Of a DNA stretch of 64,000 bases, positions 9,005-17,317 are shown in pieces. The stretch covers positions 1-64,000 of the forward strand of contig CAYWRO010000003.1 in the NCBI GenBank assembly GCA_964460345.1, read 5' to 3'. Under the pieces are notes generated by a model, which saw only the letters and a program-made list of their open reading frames with translations, had not been told where the DNA came from and made no database searches. Source of the stretch: CAYWRO01 sp964460345. GTDB lineage: Bacteria > Planctomycetota > Phycisphaerae > Phycisphaerales > UBA1924. Every line of letters begins with the position of its first letter. The first letter of the stretch is position 1. The translations under genes and the position numbers were made by a program.

Positions 9005-10870
9005 GTGGCCAGAGACGACATTGCCGACATCATGAATGACCTCGGCATCAATGACGACGGTGAGCTCGCCGGCGAGCCGTCCGCCGATGGTCAGATCGTC
9101 CGCCAGGGCGACTCGTTGATCATTGATCCGGACGATGCGCGCGACATCGTGGTCGCCGGCACGACGTTGCAGGAATACCTGCTGCGCACGAACGCCGCCA
9201 CGCCGAAGCAGATCACGCAGGCTGAGCAGGTGATCGCCCAATCGCCGGGGCGCCAGTTCGCGGATGTGCTGATCGAACAGGGCGCGGATGAGGAGGCGGT
9301 GTATCGCGGAGTGGCCGCCCTGGCGGGCGTCGCCTTTGAGCGGGTCAACATCGAGGCGGGGTTCGATGGCGGCGTTGACGGTCGCATGTTCCAGCGCCTC
9401 ACCGGGGAGTATTGCAAGCACGCCCTGGTGCTGCCTCTCCGCGAAGAGGGGTCGCGCGTGGTTCTCGGGGCGACCAGGCCGGAAGACGTGTTCCTGCTCG
9501 ACGAGGTTCGCCGGCGCCTCGGAGGCAAGAGCGTCAAGCTGGTCGTCGTCAAGCCGAGTGACATCCATGGGGCGGTCGACGCCCTGACCGACAACAGCAG
9601 CCAGCAGTCGGTCGACGTGGCGGAGATTCTCGCCGACGTCGACGATAAGGACGTTGAGCTCGACAAGGCAAGCGACAGCGAGCCCGTGGACCTCGAGGCG
9701 AAGGCCGCCGATGCGCCGGTCATCCGCTATGTGAACTACATCATTCACACGGCCGTCAAGGAGGGGGCGTCGGACATTCACGTCGAGCCGGGCGACAAGA
9801 AGATGCGCGTCCGCTTCCGCATCGACGGCGTGCTTTACGAGATGATGCAGCCTCCGGCCAGCATGGCCGCGGCGATCACCAGCCGCCTGAAGATCATGGC
9901 GAACCTTGACATCTCCGAGCGCCGCGTGCCGCAGGACGGCCGCATCCGCTGCACGGTCGGTGGTGGAAAGCTGGACTTGCGCGTCTCGACCCTGCCCAAC
10001 GGGAACGGCGAAAAGACCGTCATGCGTATCCTGGACACCAAGTCCATCAACGTGCAACTTGAGGACCTCGGCTTCGACTCCGACACGCTCGCCATCTGGA
10101 AGAGCCAGATCGATGAGCCGCACGGGATCATCCTGGTAACCGGTCCGACCGGCTCGGGTAAGACGACGACGCTGTACTCATCGCTCCGTCAGCTCGACAA
10201 GAACTCGCTGAACATCTCCACGGTGGAGGATCCGGTCGAGTATCACCTCGACGGCATTACCCAGACGCAGGTGCACACGAAGATCGGCATGAGCTTCGCT
10301 GCGGCGCTCAAGGCGCTGCTGCGTCAGGATCCCGACGTGATTCTCGTCGGCGAAATTCGCGACCAGGAGACGGCCCACACGGCCGTGCAGGCCGCGCTCA
10401 CGGGCCACCTCGTGCTGTCGACCCTGCACACCAACGATGCGCCGTCATCCATTACGCGACTGGTGAACATCGGTCTCGAGCCGTTCCTCGTCGGCGCTGC
10501 GGTCCGCGGCGTGCTCGCTCAGCGGCTCGTCCGCCGTCTGTGCAGTCATTGCAAGAAGAAGGCCGAGGCGACGGAGGAGATGCGCGAGTACCTGGTGATG
10601 CAGGGCATCGATCCGGAATCCGCCTGGGAGGCCGTCGGGTGCCCGCGCTGCCGCAACAACGGCTACTCCGGCCGCGTCGGTATCTACGAACTGCTCACGG
10701 TGGATGACCAGCTTCGCGACATCATCGCTCGCAATCCCAACGTCGCCGAGTTCCGCCGCATGTGCATTGAACGCGGCATGGTCACGTTGCGCCAGGACGG
10801 ACTCCGTAAGGTGGCCCTGGGGCTGACCAGCGTGGAAGAGGTAATCCGCGTCACCGAGGGCGGCCACTGA
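9005..10870 (+). CDS. GspE/PilB-type assembly ATPase
   Basis: 621 residues. The N-terminal MshEN/T2SSE domain (residues about 55-200) contains LLRTNAATPKQITQAEQV. The catalytic domain has Walker A GPTGSGKTTT near residue 379, an Asp box, a Walker B region DPDVILVGEIRDQETA, a His box GHLVLSTLHTND, and a tetracysteine zinc site (CSHC near 513, CPRC near 545). This set defines hexameric assembly ATPases that drive pseudopilus or pilus extension. The start is GTG 9005, two bases after the previous stop. The partner platform protein GspF is not next door but at 17318, in the second cluster. I cannot decide between GspE and PilB from sequence alone. Confidence 0.93.
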   Translation: MARDDIADIMNDLGINDDGELAGEPSADGQIVRQGDSLIIDPDDARDIVVAGTTLQEYLLRTNAATPKQITQAEQVIAQSPGRQFADVLIEQGADEEAVYRGVAALAGVAFERVNIEAGFDGGVDGRMFQRLTGEYCKHALVLPLREEGSRVVLGATRPEDVFLLDEVRRRLGGKSVKLVVVKPSDIHGAVDALTDNSSQQSVDVAEILADVDDKDVELDKASDSEPVDLEAKAADAPVIRYVNYIIHTAVKEGASDIHVEPGDKKMRVRFRIDGVLYEMMQPPASMAAAITSRLKIMANLDISERRVPQDGRIRCTVGGGKLDLRVSTLPNGNGEKTVMRILDTKSINVQLEDLGFDSDTLAIWKSQIDEPHGIILVTGPTGSGKTTTLYSSLRQLDKNSLNISTVEDPVEYHLDGITQTQVHTKIGMSFAAALKALLRQDPDVILVGEIRDQETAHTAVQAALTGHLVLSTLHTNDAPSSITRLVNIGLEPFLVGAAVRGVLAQRLVRRLCSHCKKKAEATEEMREYLVMQGIDPESAWEAVGCPRCRNNGYSGRVGIYELLTVDDQLRDIIARNPNVAEFRRMCIERGMVTLRQDGLRKVALGLTSVEEVIRVTEGGH

Positions 10871-11000
10871 CCGGCTCAGGCCCGTTGTGATGGGGCCGGC
10901 GCGGCCTCGCTCTCCTGGCCCGTCTGCAACTGGATCCCGGGTTGAGCCGTGCAATCCGGGCCGGGTTCCGGTATCCTCTCCCTTTGACGAGAGGAGCCCC

Positions 11001-12944
11001 GTGGTTTCCAGTTGCGCCGTCATCGCTGTCCTCACGCCGCCACTTCTTCTGGCGAAGTTCATGCCCCTTGATTGGGCGGTCCTCGCCGGCTACTTCGTCA
11101 TTTTGGTGATTACGGGGTGGTGGTTCAGTCGCCGGAAGCAGACAAACACCGGAGACTATTTCCTCGGCGGCCGCAAGATGCCGGTCTGGGCGGTGGCGAT
11201 CTCCATCCTCGCCACCACGCAATCTGCGGCGACCTTCATCGGCGGGCCGGAGCAGTCCTTTAAGGGAGATCTGACCTATCTCTCCAGCAACATTGGGATG
11301 GTCTTCGCCGCACTGATCGTCGCGTTTGTTTTCATCCCGCAGTTTTACCGGCTGAACGTCGCAACCCCGTATGAAGTGTTGCGTGAGCGATTTGGTGAAG
11401 GAGCGGTCGAGGCCACAAGCCACGCCTACATCGCCGGGCGTGTACTTGCCAGCGGTTCGCGGGTCTACATCGCGGCGATTCCTGTTGCGATGATCGTGTT
11501 CGGCTCGCAGACGACGCCGGCGGACTGGATGCGCGATCACTGGCGCGATCTGGACATCAACCGGGACGCGGCGGTCACGCCGGATGAACTGGATGCGGCA
11601 CGGCTCGCTGCGTTGTCCGATGGCGCCGGTGAGGAGCCGGCAGACTGGGAAGAGGTGGGGCCGCTTGCCGGCTTCATCCAGGAGCACGCCGCCAGCATCG
11701 ACGCAAACGGCGATGGACGGGCCTCCGCAGCGGAACTGGAGCAGATGCTGTCCGATCTTGTCGCCCGGCTCGATGGAGATCGGAATGGCGCCATTACAAC
11801 AAGCGATGTGCGGACGCCCGCCTGGCAGATATTGCTCGGCATCATCATTCTAACCGTCGTGGGCATTGTGTACACGCTGATCGGGGGGATTCGCAGCGTC
11901 ATCTGGACAGATGTCATCCAGTGCGGCGTCTATGTGGGCGCCACCCTTGTTGCCGCCTTCCTGCTGCTGGACCTGATCCCGGCTGGACTGGGCGCCATCA
12001 TCGAGGCGCTTCGCACCGGCAGTCCGGACGGCGGTTCCAAGCTCAGACTGATCGACCCTGGAGTGCCCTTCAATCCGAGCGCACAGTACACGCTGTTGAC
12101 GGCCATCATCGGGTTCACGCTGCTTGGCACGGCCTCATACGGCACGGATCATGACATGGTCCAGCGCATGCTCACGTGTGAGAGTTCGAAGAAGGGCGCC
12201 TGGACCGCGATTATGGGGATCGTCGTGGGCATTCCGGTCGTTCTGCTGTTCATGCTCGTGGGCCTCCTGCTCTGGGTCTTTTACACGCGCCCGGAACTGA
12301 TGGGGAGCAAAGCGCCCGCCTACCACGTCGGCGATTCGAGCCAGGTCTTCCTCAAGTTCATCCTGCGCGAGCTGCCGCCTGGGCTGACCGGCCTCATGCT
12401 GGCCGGTCTGTTTGCCGCGGGCCTGTCAAGCGTGAACTCCACGTTGAACGCGATGTCGTCCGCTTTCACGAACAACTTTTACAAGCGGTACGTCCGCGGC
12501 CGGGATGAGACCCATTATCTCAAGGCGGGCCGGCTTGGCGTCGTCGGCTTCGGCGTTATCCTCGGCGGCTTCGCCTGTGCCTGTGTCTATCTCCGGCAGG
12601 GCTCCACGCTCATCGATTTTGCACTTTCCGTCATGAACTTCGCCTATGCGGGGCTGCTCGCCGTGTTCTTCACGGCTCTGTTCACCCGCCGCGGCAACAC
12701 GGCGAGCGTCATTGGAGCCCTTCTGACCGGAGCTGCGGTCGTCCTGATGATGCAGCCATGGATCTGGCCGCGGTGGACGGGCATTGTGGCTCGCCTGTTT
12801 CCAGTTGCAGAAGGTCTGCCTGAACTGAAGCTGGCCTTCCCCTGGCAGTTGCTCATCGCCGTGGTTATCGCCTTCCTCGTGTGCGTCTCCGGCACGCCCA
12901 CGCAGGGCAGGAACGCCAAGCCGGTCTCGGAGGCTGAAACGTGA
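11001..12944 (+). CDS. SSS-family Na+/solute symporter with inserted triple EF-hand
   Basis: About 647 residues with a sodium:solute symporter core: GYFVILVITGWWFSRRK, GDYFLGGRKMPVW, and Na+-site-type helices such as SILATTQSAATFIGG and LAGLFAAGLSSVNSTLNAMSS. Between the fourth and fifth predicted spans (residues about 181-271) lies a soluble insert with three EF-hand loops: DINRDAAVTPDE, DANGDGRASAAE and DGDRNGAITTSD. With the usual SSS topology this loop is periplasmic, so it may sense or need Ca2+. I chose GTG 11001 because GAGAGGAG sits a few bases upstream; ATG 11061 is the alternative. The substrate is unknown. The stop overlaps the beta-lactamase-like gene by GTGA. Confidence 0.88.
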   Translation: MVSSCAVIAVLTPPLLLAKFMPLDWAVLAGYFVILVITGWWFSRRKQTNTGDYFLGGRKMPVWAVAISILATTQSAATFIGGPEQSFKGDLTYLSSNIGMVFAALIVAFVFIPQFYRLNVATPYEVLRERFGEGAVEATSHAYIAGRVLASGSRVYIAAIPVAMIVFGSQTTPADWMRDHWRDLDINRDAAVTPDELDAARLAALSDGAGEEPADWEEVGPLAGFIQEHAASIDANGDGRASAAELEQMLSDLVARLDGDRNGAITTSDVRTPAWQILLGIIILTVVGIVYTLIGGIRSVIWTDVIQCGVYVGATLVAAFLLLDLIPAGLGAIIEALRTGSPDGGSKLRLIDPGVPFNPSAQYTLLTAIIGFTLLGTASYGTDHDMVQRMLTCESSKKGAWTAIMGIVVGIPVVLLFMLVGLLLWVFYTRPELMGSKAPAYHVGDSSQVFLKFILRELPPGLTGLMLAGLFAAGLSSVNSTLNAMSSAFTNNFYKRYVRGRDETHYLKAGRLGVVGFGVILGGFACACVYLRQGSTLIDFALSVMNFAYAGLLAVFFTALFTRRGNTASVIGALLTGAAVVLMMQPWIWPRWTGIVARLFPVAEGLPELKLAFPWQLLIAVVIAFLVCVSGTPTQGRNAKPVSEAET

Positions 12945-14215
12945 GGCTACGGAACGTTTTCGCCATGGCCGCCGGGGTTGTGACGGCAGCCGCGGCGGCT
13001 CAGGAGTCGCCAGGGAAGTACCCCATCATCGATGATCCGGCCATGCTGCAGGAACTTGTGGGCGGTCACTGCAGAATTTGCGACCGCGTGCTGGCTGAGC
13101 CGGAGAAGTGGCGGGTGCAGGTTCTGCTGAGCGAGGTCGTGGAGGGGCCGCCGCTCGGCGCTGCAGGGTTCCGGGTGCCCGCGCTGAAGCGCCGCGGCTA
13201 CCGCGTAGACGCGGAGTACTTTTACCCGGCCAGCAGCATCAAGACGTGCGCGGCGATCGCGGCGATGAAGAAGGTGCGCGAGCTGCAGGAAGAGGGCTGG
13301 CAGATCAACTTCGATACGAAACTCACCTTCCACCCTCTCTTCGAGGACGAGACGCTTCAGGACGCTGACGAGACAAACCTCGAATCAGGCTACATCACGA
13401 TCGGCCATGAGATCCGCAAGCTTGCGATCGTCTCAGACAACGAGGCGTTCAACCGACTTTATGAGTTCGTCGGCCACCGTGAGATTAATGAGGCGATGTG
13501 GGCGGCCGGACTCTCATCGGTGCGAATCACACACCGGCTCAGCGAGTTCCGCAGCGAAGAGGACCACCGTCGAACGCCGCGGATCACCGTGGGCGACGGC
13601 CTTGCCGAACACGAGATCCCGGAGCGGACCAGCGATCTCGCGCCTGCGACGCCCGACGTCCCTGGGCTGCTCGTCGGCGAGAACCACCTGACCAACGACG
13701 GCCAGCTCGTTCCCGGGCCGATGGACTTTTCCCGCAAGAACCGGATCTCGCTTGTAGATCTCCAGAACATGCTCGTCATGCTTGCGGCCCCCGAGGTCAG
13801 GCTGGGCCTGCCTGGTCTCCGCCTCGGCGCGCATGATCGGGCGTTCCTGCTGGAAGCCATGGCGATCTATCCGCGCCAGAGCACCAATCCCGTCTATGCC
13901 CCCGAGGACTACCCGGATCATTACGCAAAGAACTACCTCGCCGGCCTTCGAAAGGTCGCGCCGGAGTCGAATTTCAGCTACTACAACAAGAGCGGCTGGG
14001 CTTACGGCTTCGCCATCGACAATGCCTGCATCGTCCATGAGCCGACCGAGAAGATGCTCTTCCTCACGACGGTGATCTACGCCAACCCGAACGGCGTCAT
14101 CAACGATTCCGAGTACGCCGTAGAAGAAGTGGCTCACCCCTTCATGGCCCATCTGGCCGAAGCGGTCGCGCGCCGGGTCTGGAGCGCAGAACAGCCTTCG
14201 CGAGGGCGAGAGTAG
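12941..14215 (+). CDS. Class A beta-lactamase-like serine hydrolase (exported)
   Basis: 424 residues beginning with a likely Sec signal peptide (FAMAAGVVTAAAAAQ). The three active-site elements of penicillin-binding/class A beta-lactamase folds are visible: SSIK (SxxK) near residue 97, VSDNEAF (SDN) near 164, and NKSGW (KSG) near 349. The spacing between SDN and KSG is about 185 residues, against about 100 in class A lactamases, so a large insert lies between them. It could be a lactamase, a D,D-peptidase or an esterase; antibiotic hydrolysis is not shown. GTG 12941 lies inside the symporter stop (GTGA), so the two proteins are probably co-translated and functionally linked, for example hydrolysis followed by uptake. 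Confidence 0.75.
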   Translation: MRLRNVFAMAAGVVTAAAAAQESPGKYPIIDDPAMLQELVGGHCRICDRVLAEPEKWRVQVLLSEVVEGPPLGAAGFRVPALKRRGYRVDAEYFYPASSIKTCAAIAAMKKVRELQEEGWQINFDTKLTFHPLFEDETLQDADETNLESGYITIGHEIRKLAIVSDNEAFNRLYEFVGHREINEAMWAAGLSSVRITHRLSEFRSEEDHRRTPRITVGDGLAEHEIPERTSDLAPATPDVPGLLVGENHLTNDGQLVPGPMDFSRKNRISLVDLQNMLVMLAAPEVRLGLPGLRLGAHDRAFLLEAMAIYPRQSTNPVYAPEDYPDHYAKNYLAGLRKVAPESNFSYYNKSGWAYGFAIDNACIVHEPTEKMLFLTTVIYANPNGVINDSEYAVEEVAHPFMAHLAEAVARRVWSAEQPSRGRE

Positions 14216-15712
14216 TCAATCAGCCCGTGACTCGCGCTTTCGATTGAACACAAAGTCAGTACCCGGCGCCATGTCCGGATCAAGCGCTTCAGCGGGATGT
14301 CCGGCAGGAAGCGTGCCGCCGTTGTCAATGCCGTCTGCTCCAACGGCATACAGCAGGTAGTCGCGGCCGTCGAGTTGATGGGCGCGCTTGTAGATGAACG
14401 GGTGTCCTGTCGTAAACGTGTCGATCGGCGCATGGCCATCGAGCAACGGGGCGATTTCTTCGAGAGATTCGGGCAGCCGGTCGGCCTCCGTTCGGAACAG
14501 CTCAATCGCAAGGACCGTGTGCACGCCGGTCAGGTCCAGGCGGATGCGATCGGAGGCACGTTGTGGCTTGGAGTAATGCTCGGCCAGGCGAGCGAGGAAC
14601 TCGTACCCGCTCGTCTGCTGTGCGCAGAACGCATCGGCATCAAAGATCGCGGGAGAGCGCTGATAACGTGGAAGCGCAGCCAACTTCATCGCGCCGGCAT
14701 AGAACTCGTCCATTCGCGCGACCACCTCATGCTTTCTCGGCAGGCGCAGTCCCCCGGCGTTCTCAAGGACCGTGTACTGGTTGACGAGGTCCGATGACGG
14801 CTCACCCCATTCGCGGACCATTCTCCTGCCGCTGCCTTTGCCATCGTCTGTGTGCATCCACTGCAGCATGTCGAGCGTCTGAAGCCGATCGGCAGCAAGT
14901 GCGTTCGCGAAGTCATCCAGATGCACGCCGCCCAACGTCTCAAGACAACGCCGCAGATCGGTCGGCGGCAAGCGCCCTTCCACTGCGGCGAAGCGAATCT
15001 GATCAACTGCTTGTGCGGCGATGACGAGCCCGACGAGGTGCCCGATCATGGTTTCCTGTCGCGACGCCACTTCTGCAAGCCGCAGTTGACGCTCCCAACA
15101 GATGATTGCCTCCTGGGGGTTCCCGTCAGCAAGATGAATGGCCGCATTCGCCATAAGCACTCTGGCCAGGTTCCGCCATGCGCCCAGATGCGTCTGCATT
15201 CGATCGAACAGCGGACGTGTTGCGGCGGGAGGTGGCGCCACCCAGGCGTGCGACAACCCTGCGTCTATCTCCGCAAACACCCCCCTTGCCCGCGCAAGTT
15301 CGATCCCCTCACGCGCCCGCGCTACAGCCAGGTCAGATGCCTCCTCTATGTATGCCGCGGTTGGGTCAACCGGCCAGGCGAAGTCACGCGGCGTTAAGTC
15401 CCCGTTCGGCGCGTCTGGCCCGTACTTCGCTTCCAGTTCGGCGACAATGCCCTGCCAGGAGGCGTACGCGGCTTGGAGGGCGTCGAATCCGTTTGGATCG
15501 GCCGGGCTTGCGCCCTGCCGCTGCGCCGCCAACTCGTATACCTGTTGGCCGTAATCGATGGCGCTCCCGCGCTTCGCGGTGACTGCCAGGTACACCACAC
15601 GCAGGAAGAGGGCAGCGCTGATCAGCGAGAGAATGGCGGCAACGGCACCCGCGCGCCGAAGCCATTTTCGCCGCGCATCCCGGCTGTACGCCTCGCGGAG
15701 CACCACTACCAC
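14216..15712 (-). CDS. Membrane-anchored protein of unknown function
   Basis: 498 residues: a basic N-terminus, one span (AGAVAAILSLISAALFLRVVYLAV), and a mostly helical body that looks like a degenerate helical-repeat scaffold (FDALQAAYASWQGIVAELEAKY, NAAIHLADGNPQEAIICWERQL). The C-terminal 100 residues follow a pattern also seen at the C-terminus of type II pseudopilins (LPESLEEIAPLLDG, then FIYKRAHQLDGRDYLLYAVG, then DGIDNGG). I do not recognise a named family. It follows the threonine-dehydrogenase-like gene on the same strand with almost no gap and ends back-to-back with the beta-lactamase-like gene. Several GTG codons compete as start (15712, 15706, 15703). Confidence 0.65.
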   Translation of the reverse strand: MVVVLREAYSRDARRKWLRRAGAVAAILSLISAALFLRVVYLAVTAKRGSAIDYGQQVYELAAQRQGASPADPNGFDALQAAYASWQGIVAELEAKYGPDAPNGDLTPRDFAWPVDPTAAYIEEASDLAVARAREGIELARARGVFAEIDAGLSHAWVAPPPAATRPLFDRMQTHLGAWRNLARVLMANAAIHLADGNPQEAIICWERQLRLAEVASRQETMIGHLVGLVIAAQAVDQIRFAAVEGRLPPTDLRRCLETLGGVHLDDFANALAADRLQTLDMLQWMHTDDGKGSGRRMVREWGEPSSDLVNQYTVLENAGGLRLPRKHEVVARMDEFYAGAMKLAALPRYQRSPAIFDADAFCAQQTSGYEFLARLAEHYSKPQRASDRIRLDLTGVHTVLAIELFRTEADRLPESLEEIAPLLDGHAPIDTFTTGHPFIYKRAHQLDGRDYLLYAVGADGIDNGGTLPAGHPAEALDPDMAPGTDFVFNRKRESRAD

Positions 15713-15713
15713 C

Positions 15714-16823
15714 TCACTCCAGCGACATCAAAACCTTAATCCCCTCCCCGCTCACCATCGTCCGAAATGCCTCCCGGTACTGCTCGACCGGGAACTCGTG
15801 CGTCACGATGTCCTCCAGCTCCAGGCGCCCGCTCAAGAGCAGTTCCTCCATCTGGTACCACGTCTCGAACATCTTGCGCCCGTTGATCCCGAGCACCGTC
15901 GCGCCCTTGAAGACGATGTGCGTCGTCAGGTTGAAGTCGATGTTCCGCGGCGGGATCCCCAGCAGCGCTGCCGTGCCTCCGTTCCGCATCGCCGTGAAGC
16001 CCTGGTCCAGCGCCGATTCCGCCCCGCTCATCTCCAGCAGCACATCCACGCCCTCGCCGCGTGTCTGGCGCTTCACTTCCTGGATCCACCCTGGATCGCG
16101 CGCATCAAACGCCTCCACTGCCCCAAGCTTGCGCGCCAGTGCCAGCCGCGGCGGGTTGATGTCCGTTGCGAAGATCCGGCTCGCGCCAGCCGCCTTGGCG
16201 ACCGTCACCGCCATCAGCCCGATGATCCCCGTCCCCGACACCAGCACCGTCTTGGCGCTCACATTCGCGGCCATCACTGTGTGCACGGCGTTGCCCAGCG
16301 GGTCCATCACCGCGGCGAATCGGTCCGGGATCCGCTCGTGCACCGGCCACACGTTCTCCTCCGGCACCACCACGTAGTCCGCGAAGCAACCGTCCCGGTC
16401 GATCCCGATGATCTGCGTGTCAGAGGCGATGTGCGCGTTGCCGGTGCGCGAGTTGTAGTCCACGCCCTTGGTGATGTGCCCCTCGGCGCTGACGCGCAGC
16501 CCCGGCGCATACCGCGTCACGGCACTGCCCACCTTCTCGATCACGCCCACGAACTCGTGCCCCGTCACGATCCCCACCGGAATCCGCCCCGCCGCCCACC
16601 GGTCCCACTCCCAGATGTGACGGTCCGTCCCGCAGATTCCCGCCTTCTTGACGCGGATCAGCACATCCCGCGGCCCCGGCTCGGGCACGGCGCGACGACC
16701 GTCGAACTCGAGCTCCGGTCCGGCGTGGTGCTTGAACAATGCACGCATGGTGCGTGCGGGGGCCCCGTTCGTGCTCGTGGAGACCGCGGCGCGCGCGGCA
16801 GCGGGCGTGTGGGTTGAACTCAT
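15714..16823 (-). CDS. tdh: L-threonine 3-dehydrogenase-like medium-chain dehydrogenase
   Basis: 369 residues of the zinc-dependent medium-chain dehydrogenase family, closest in pattern to L-threonine 3-dehydrogenase (threonine to 2-amino-3-ketobutyrate, NAD+). Visible are the catalytic Cys in AGICGTDRHIWEWD, TGHEFVGVIEKVG, DPLGNAVHTV, and the nucleotide-binding motif VSGTGIIGLMAVTVAKAAGA. LLEMSGAESALDQG and IYG-like ILGINGRKMFETWYQM regions are also present. The structural-zinc lobe that carries four Cys in known Tdh has none here: after GHIT it reads KGVDYNSRTGNAHIASD. The start at 16823 has GGGAG about 6 nt upstream; the 25-residue leader before MRALF is Ala/Thr-rich. No kbl gene (the usual partner) is next to it. 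Confidence 0.8.
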   Translation of the reverse strand: MSSTHTPAAARAAVSTSTNGAPARTMRALFKHHAGPELEFDGRRAVPEPGPRDVLIRVKKAGICGTDRHIWEWDRWAAGRIPVGIVTGHEFVGVIEKVGSAVTRYAPGLRVSAEGHITKGVDYNSRTGNAHIASDTQIIGIDRDGCFADYVVVPEENVWPVHERIPDRFAAVMDPLGNAVHTVMAANVSAKTVLVSGTGIIGLMAVTVAKAAGASRIFATDINPPRLALARKLGAVEAFDARDPGWIQEVKRQTRGEGVDVLLEMSGAESALDQGFTAMRNGGTAALLGIPPRNIDFNLTTHIVFKGATVLGINGRKMFETWYQMEELLLSGRLELEDIVTHEFPVEQYREAFRTMVSGEGIKVLMSLE

Positions 16824-17317
16824 GCGTGCTCCCGTACTCGGCGGCAGGCCGAACTGGTCAACGCCTGCCCCAGCTTGTCAGTCGTCATGCCGCGGCGGGC
16901 GGGCATGCCCCTGTGCCCCCGTTTACCCTCGCCCCGGGCGACCCGCTCCTGCCGCCGCCTTCTGCGGCTCAGGCTCGTCGCGGGAAATCCCACGCTGATT
17001 CAAGCGAGACCACCCCGAATATTCAAACCTTTCCGAAAGAAGTCAGATGGCGCCGGCGGCCCCCGCGGGGTGCAATGCAGCCCTCGCTCCCTTCGTTCTA
17101 CTCCCTGGAAGCACGCGCGGCACGAATTTGGACGTGCCACCATTCGCGCCTGCGGCAAACGAACCCGCCTGGCCGACGTAGAAGAAACACCCAAAGTGGT
17201 CCGGCTGCGCGCCAGGGCCGCGTGTTAGGGTCATATCAGGTCTGTCGCACGCCAGGACCGCGGTTTTTGACCGGGCAGGACGCCCGTGCCACAGCCCTCA
17301 AGTAGGATTTGGGGAAC
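16824..17317. other. Non-coding divergent spacer of 494 bp
   Basis: This stretch separates the divergent tdh-like and gspF genes. The open frames that cross it have no family-like content and are compositionally arbitrary. It contains one small hairpin-plus-GTGCCAC element near its right end (17272-17292) and another isolated GTGCCAC near 17133. I find no convincing -35/-10 pair, although the gspF operon promoter should be here. Confidence 0.5.
17272..17292 (+). repeat. Short hairpin ending in GTGCCAC
   Basis: Arms CGGGC and GCCCG flank AGGAC, and the right arm runs directly into GTGCCAC, 26 bp before the gspF start. A second element with longer arms and the same GTGCCAC ending lies at 47947-47970, upstream of the giant exoprotein. 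Two copies in 64 kb suggest, but do not prove, a dispersed genome repeat. Confidence 0.35.

Noticed and set aside
8948..10123. 391-codon minus-strand frame opposite the GspE/PilB ATPase gene
   Set aside because: It mirrors a highly conserved ATPase; composition and lack of motifs show a shadow frame.
10871..11000. Terminator after the ATPase gene
   Set aside because: A GGCCGGCGCGGCC stretch can fold weakly but is short and has no T-run; I could not support a terminator or a clear promoter in this gap.
15558..16817. 419-codon plus-strand frame opposite the threonine-dehydrogenase-like gene
   Set aside because: His/Arg-rich shadow; the minus strand has the recognisable dehydrogenase.
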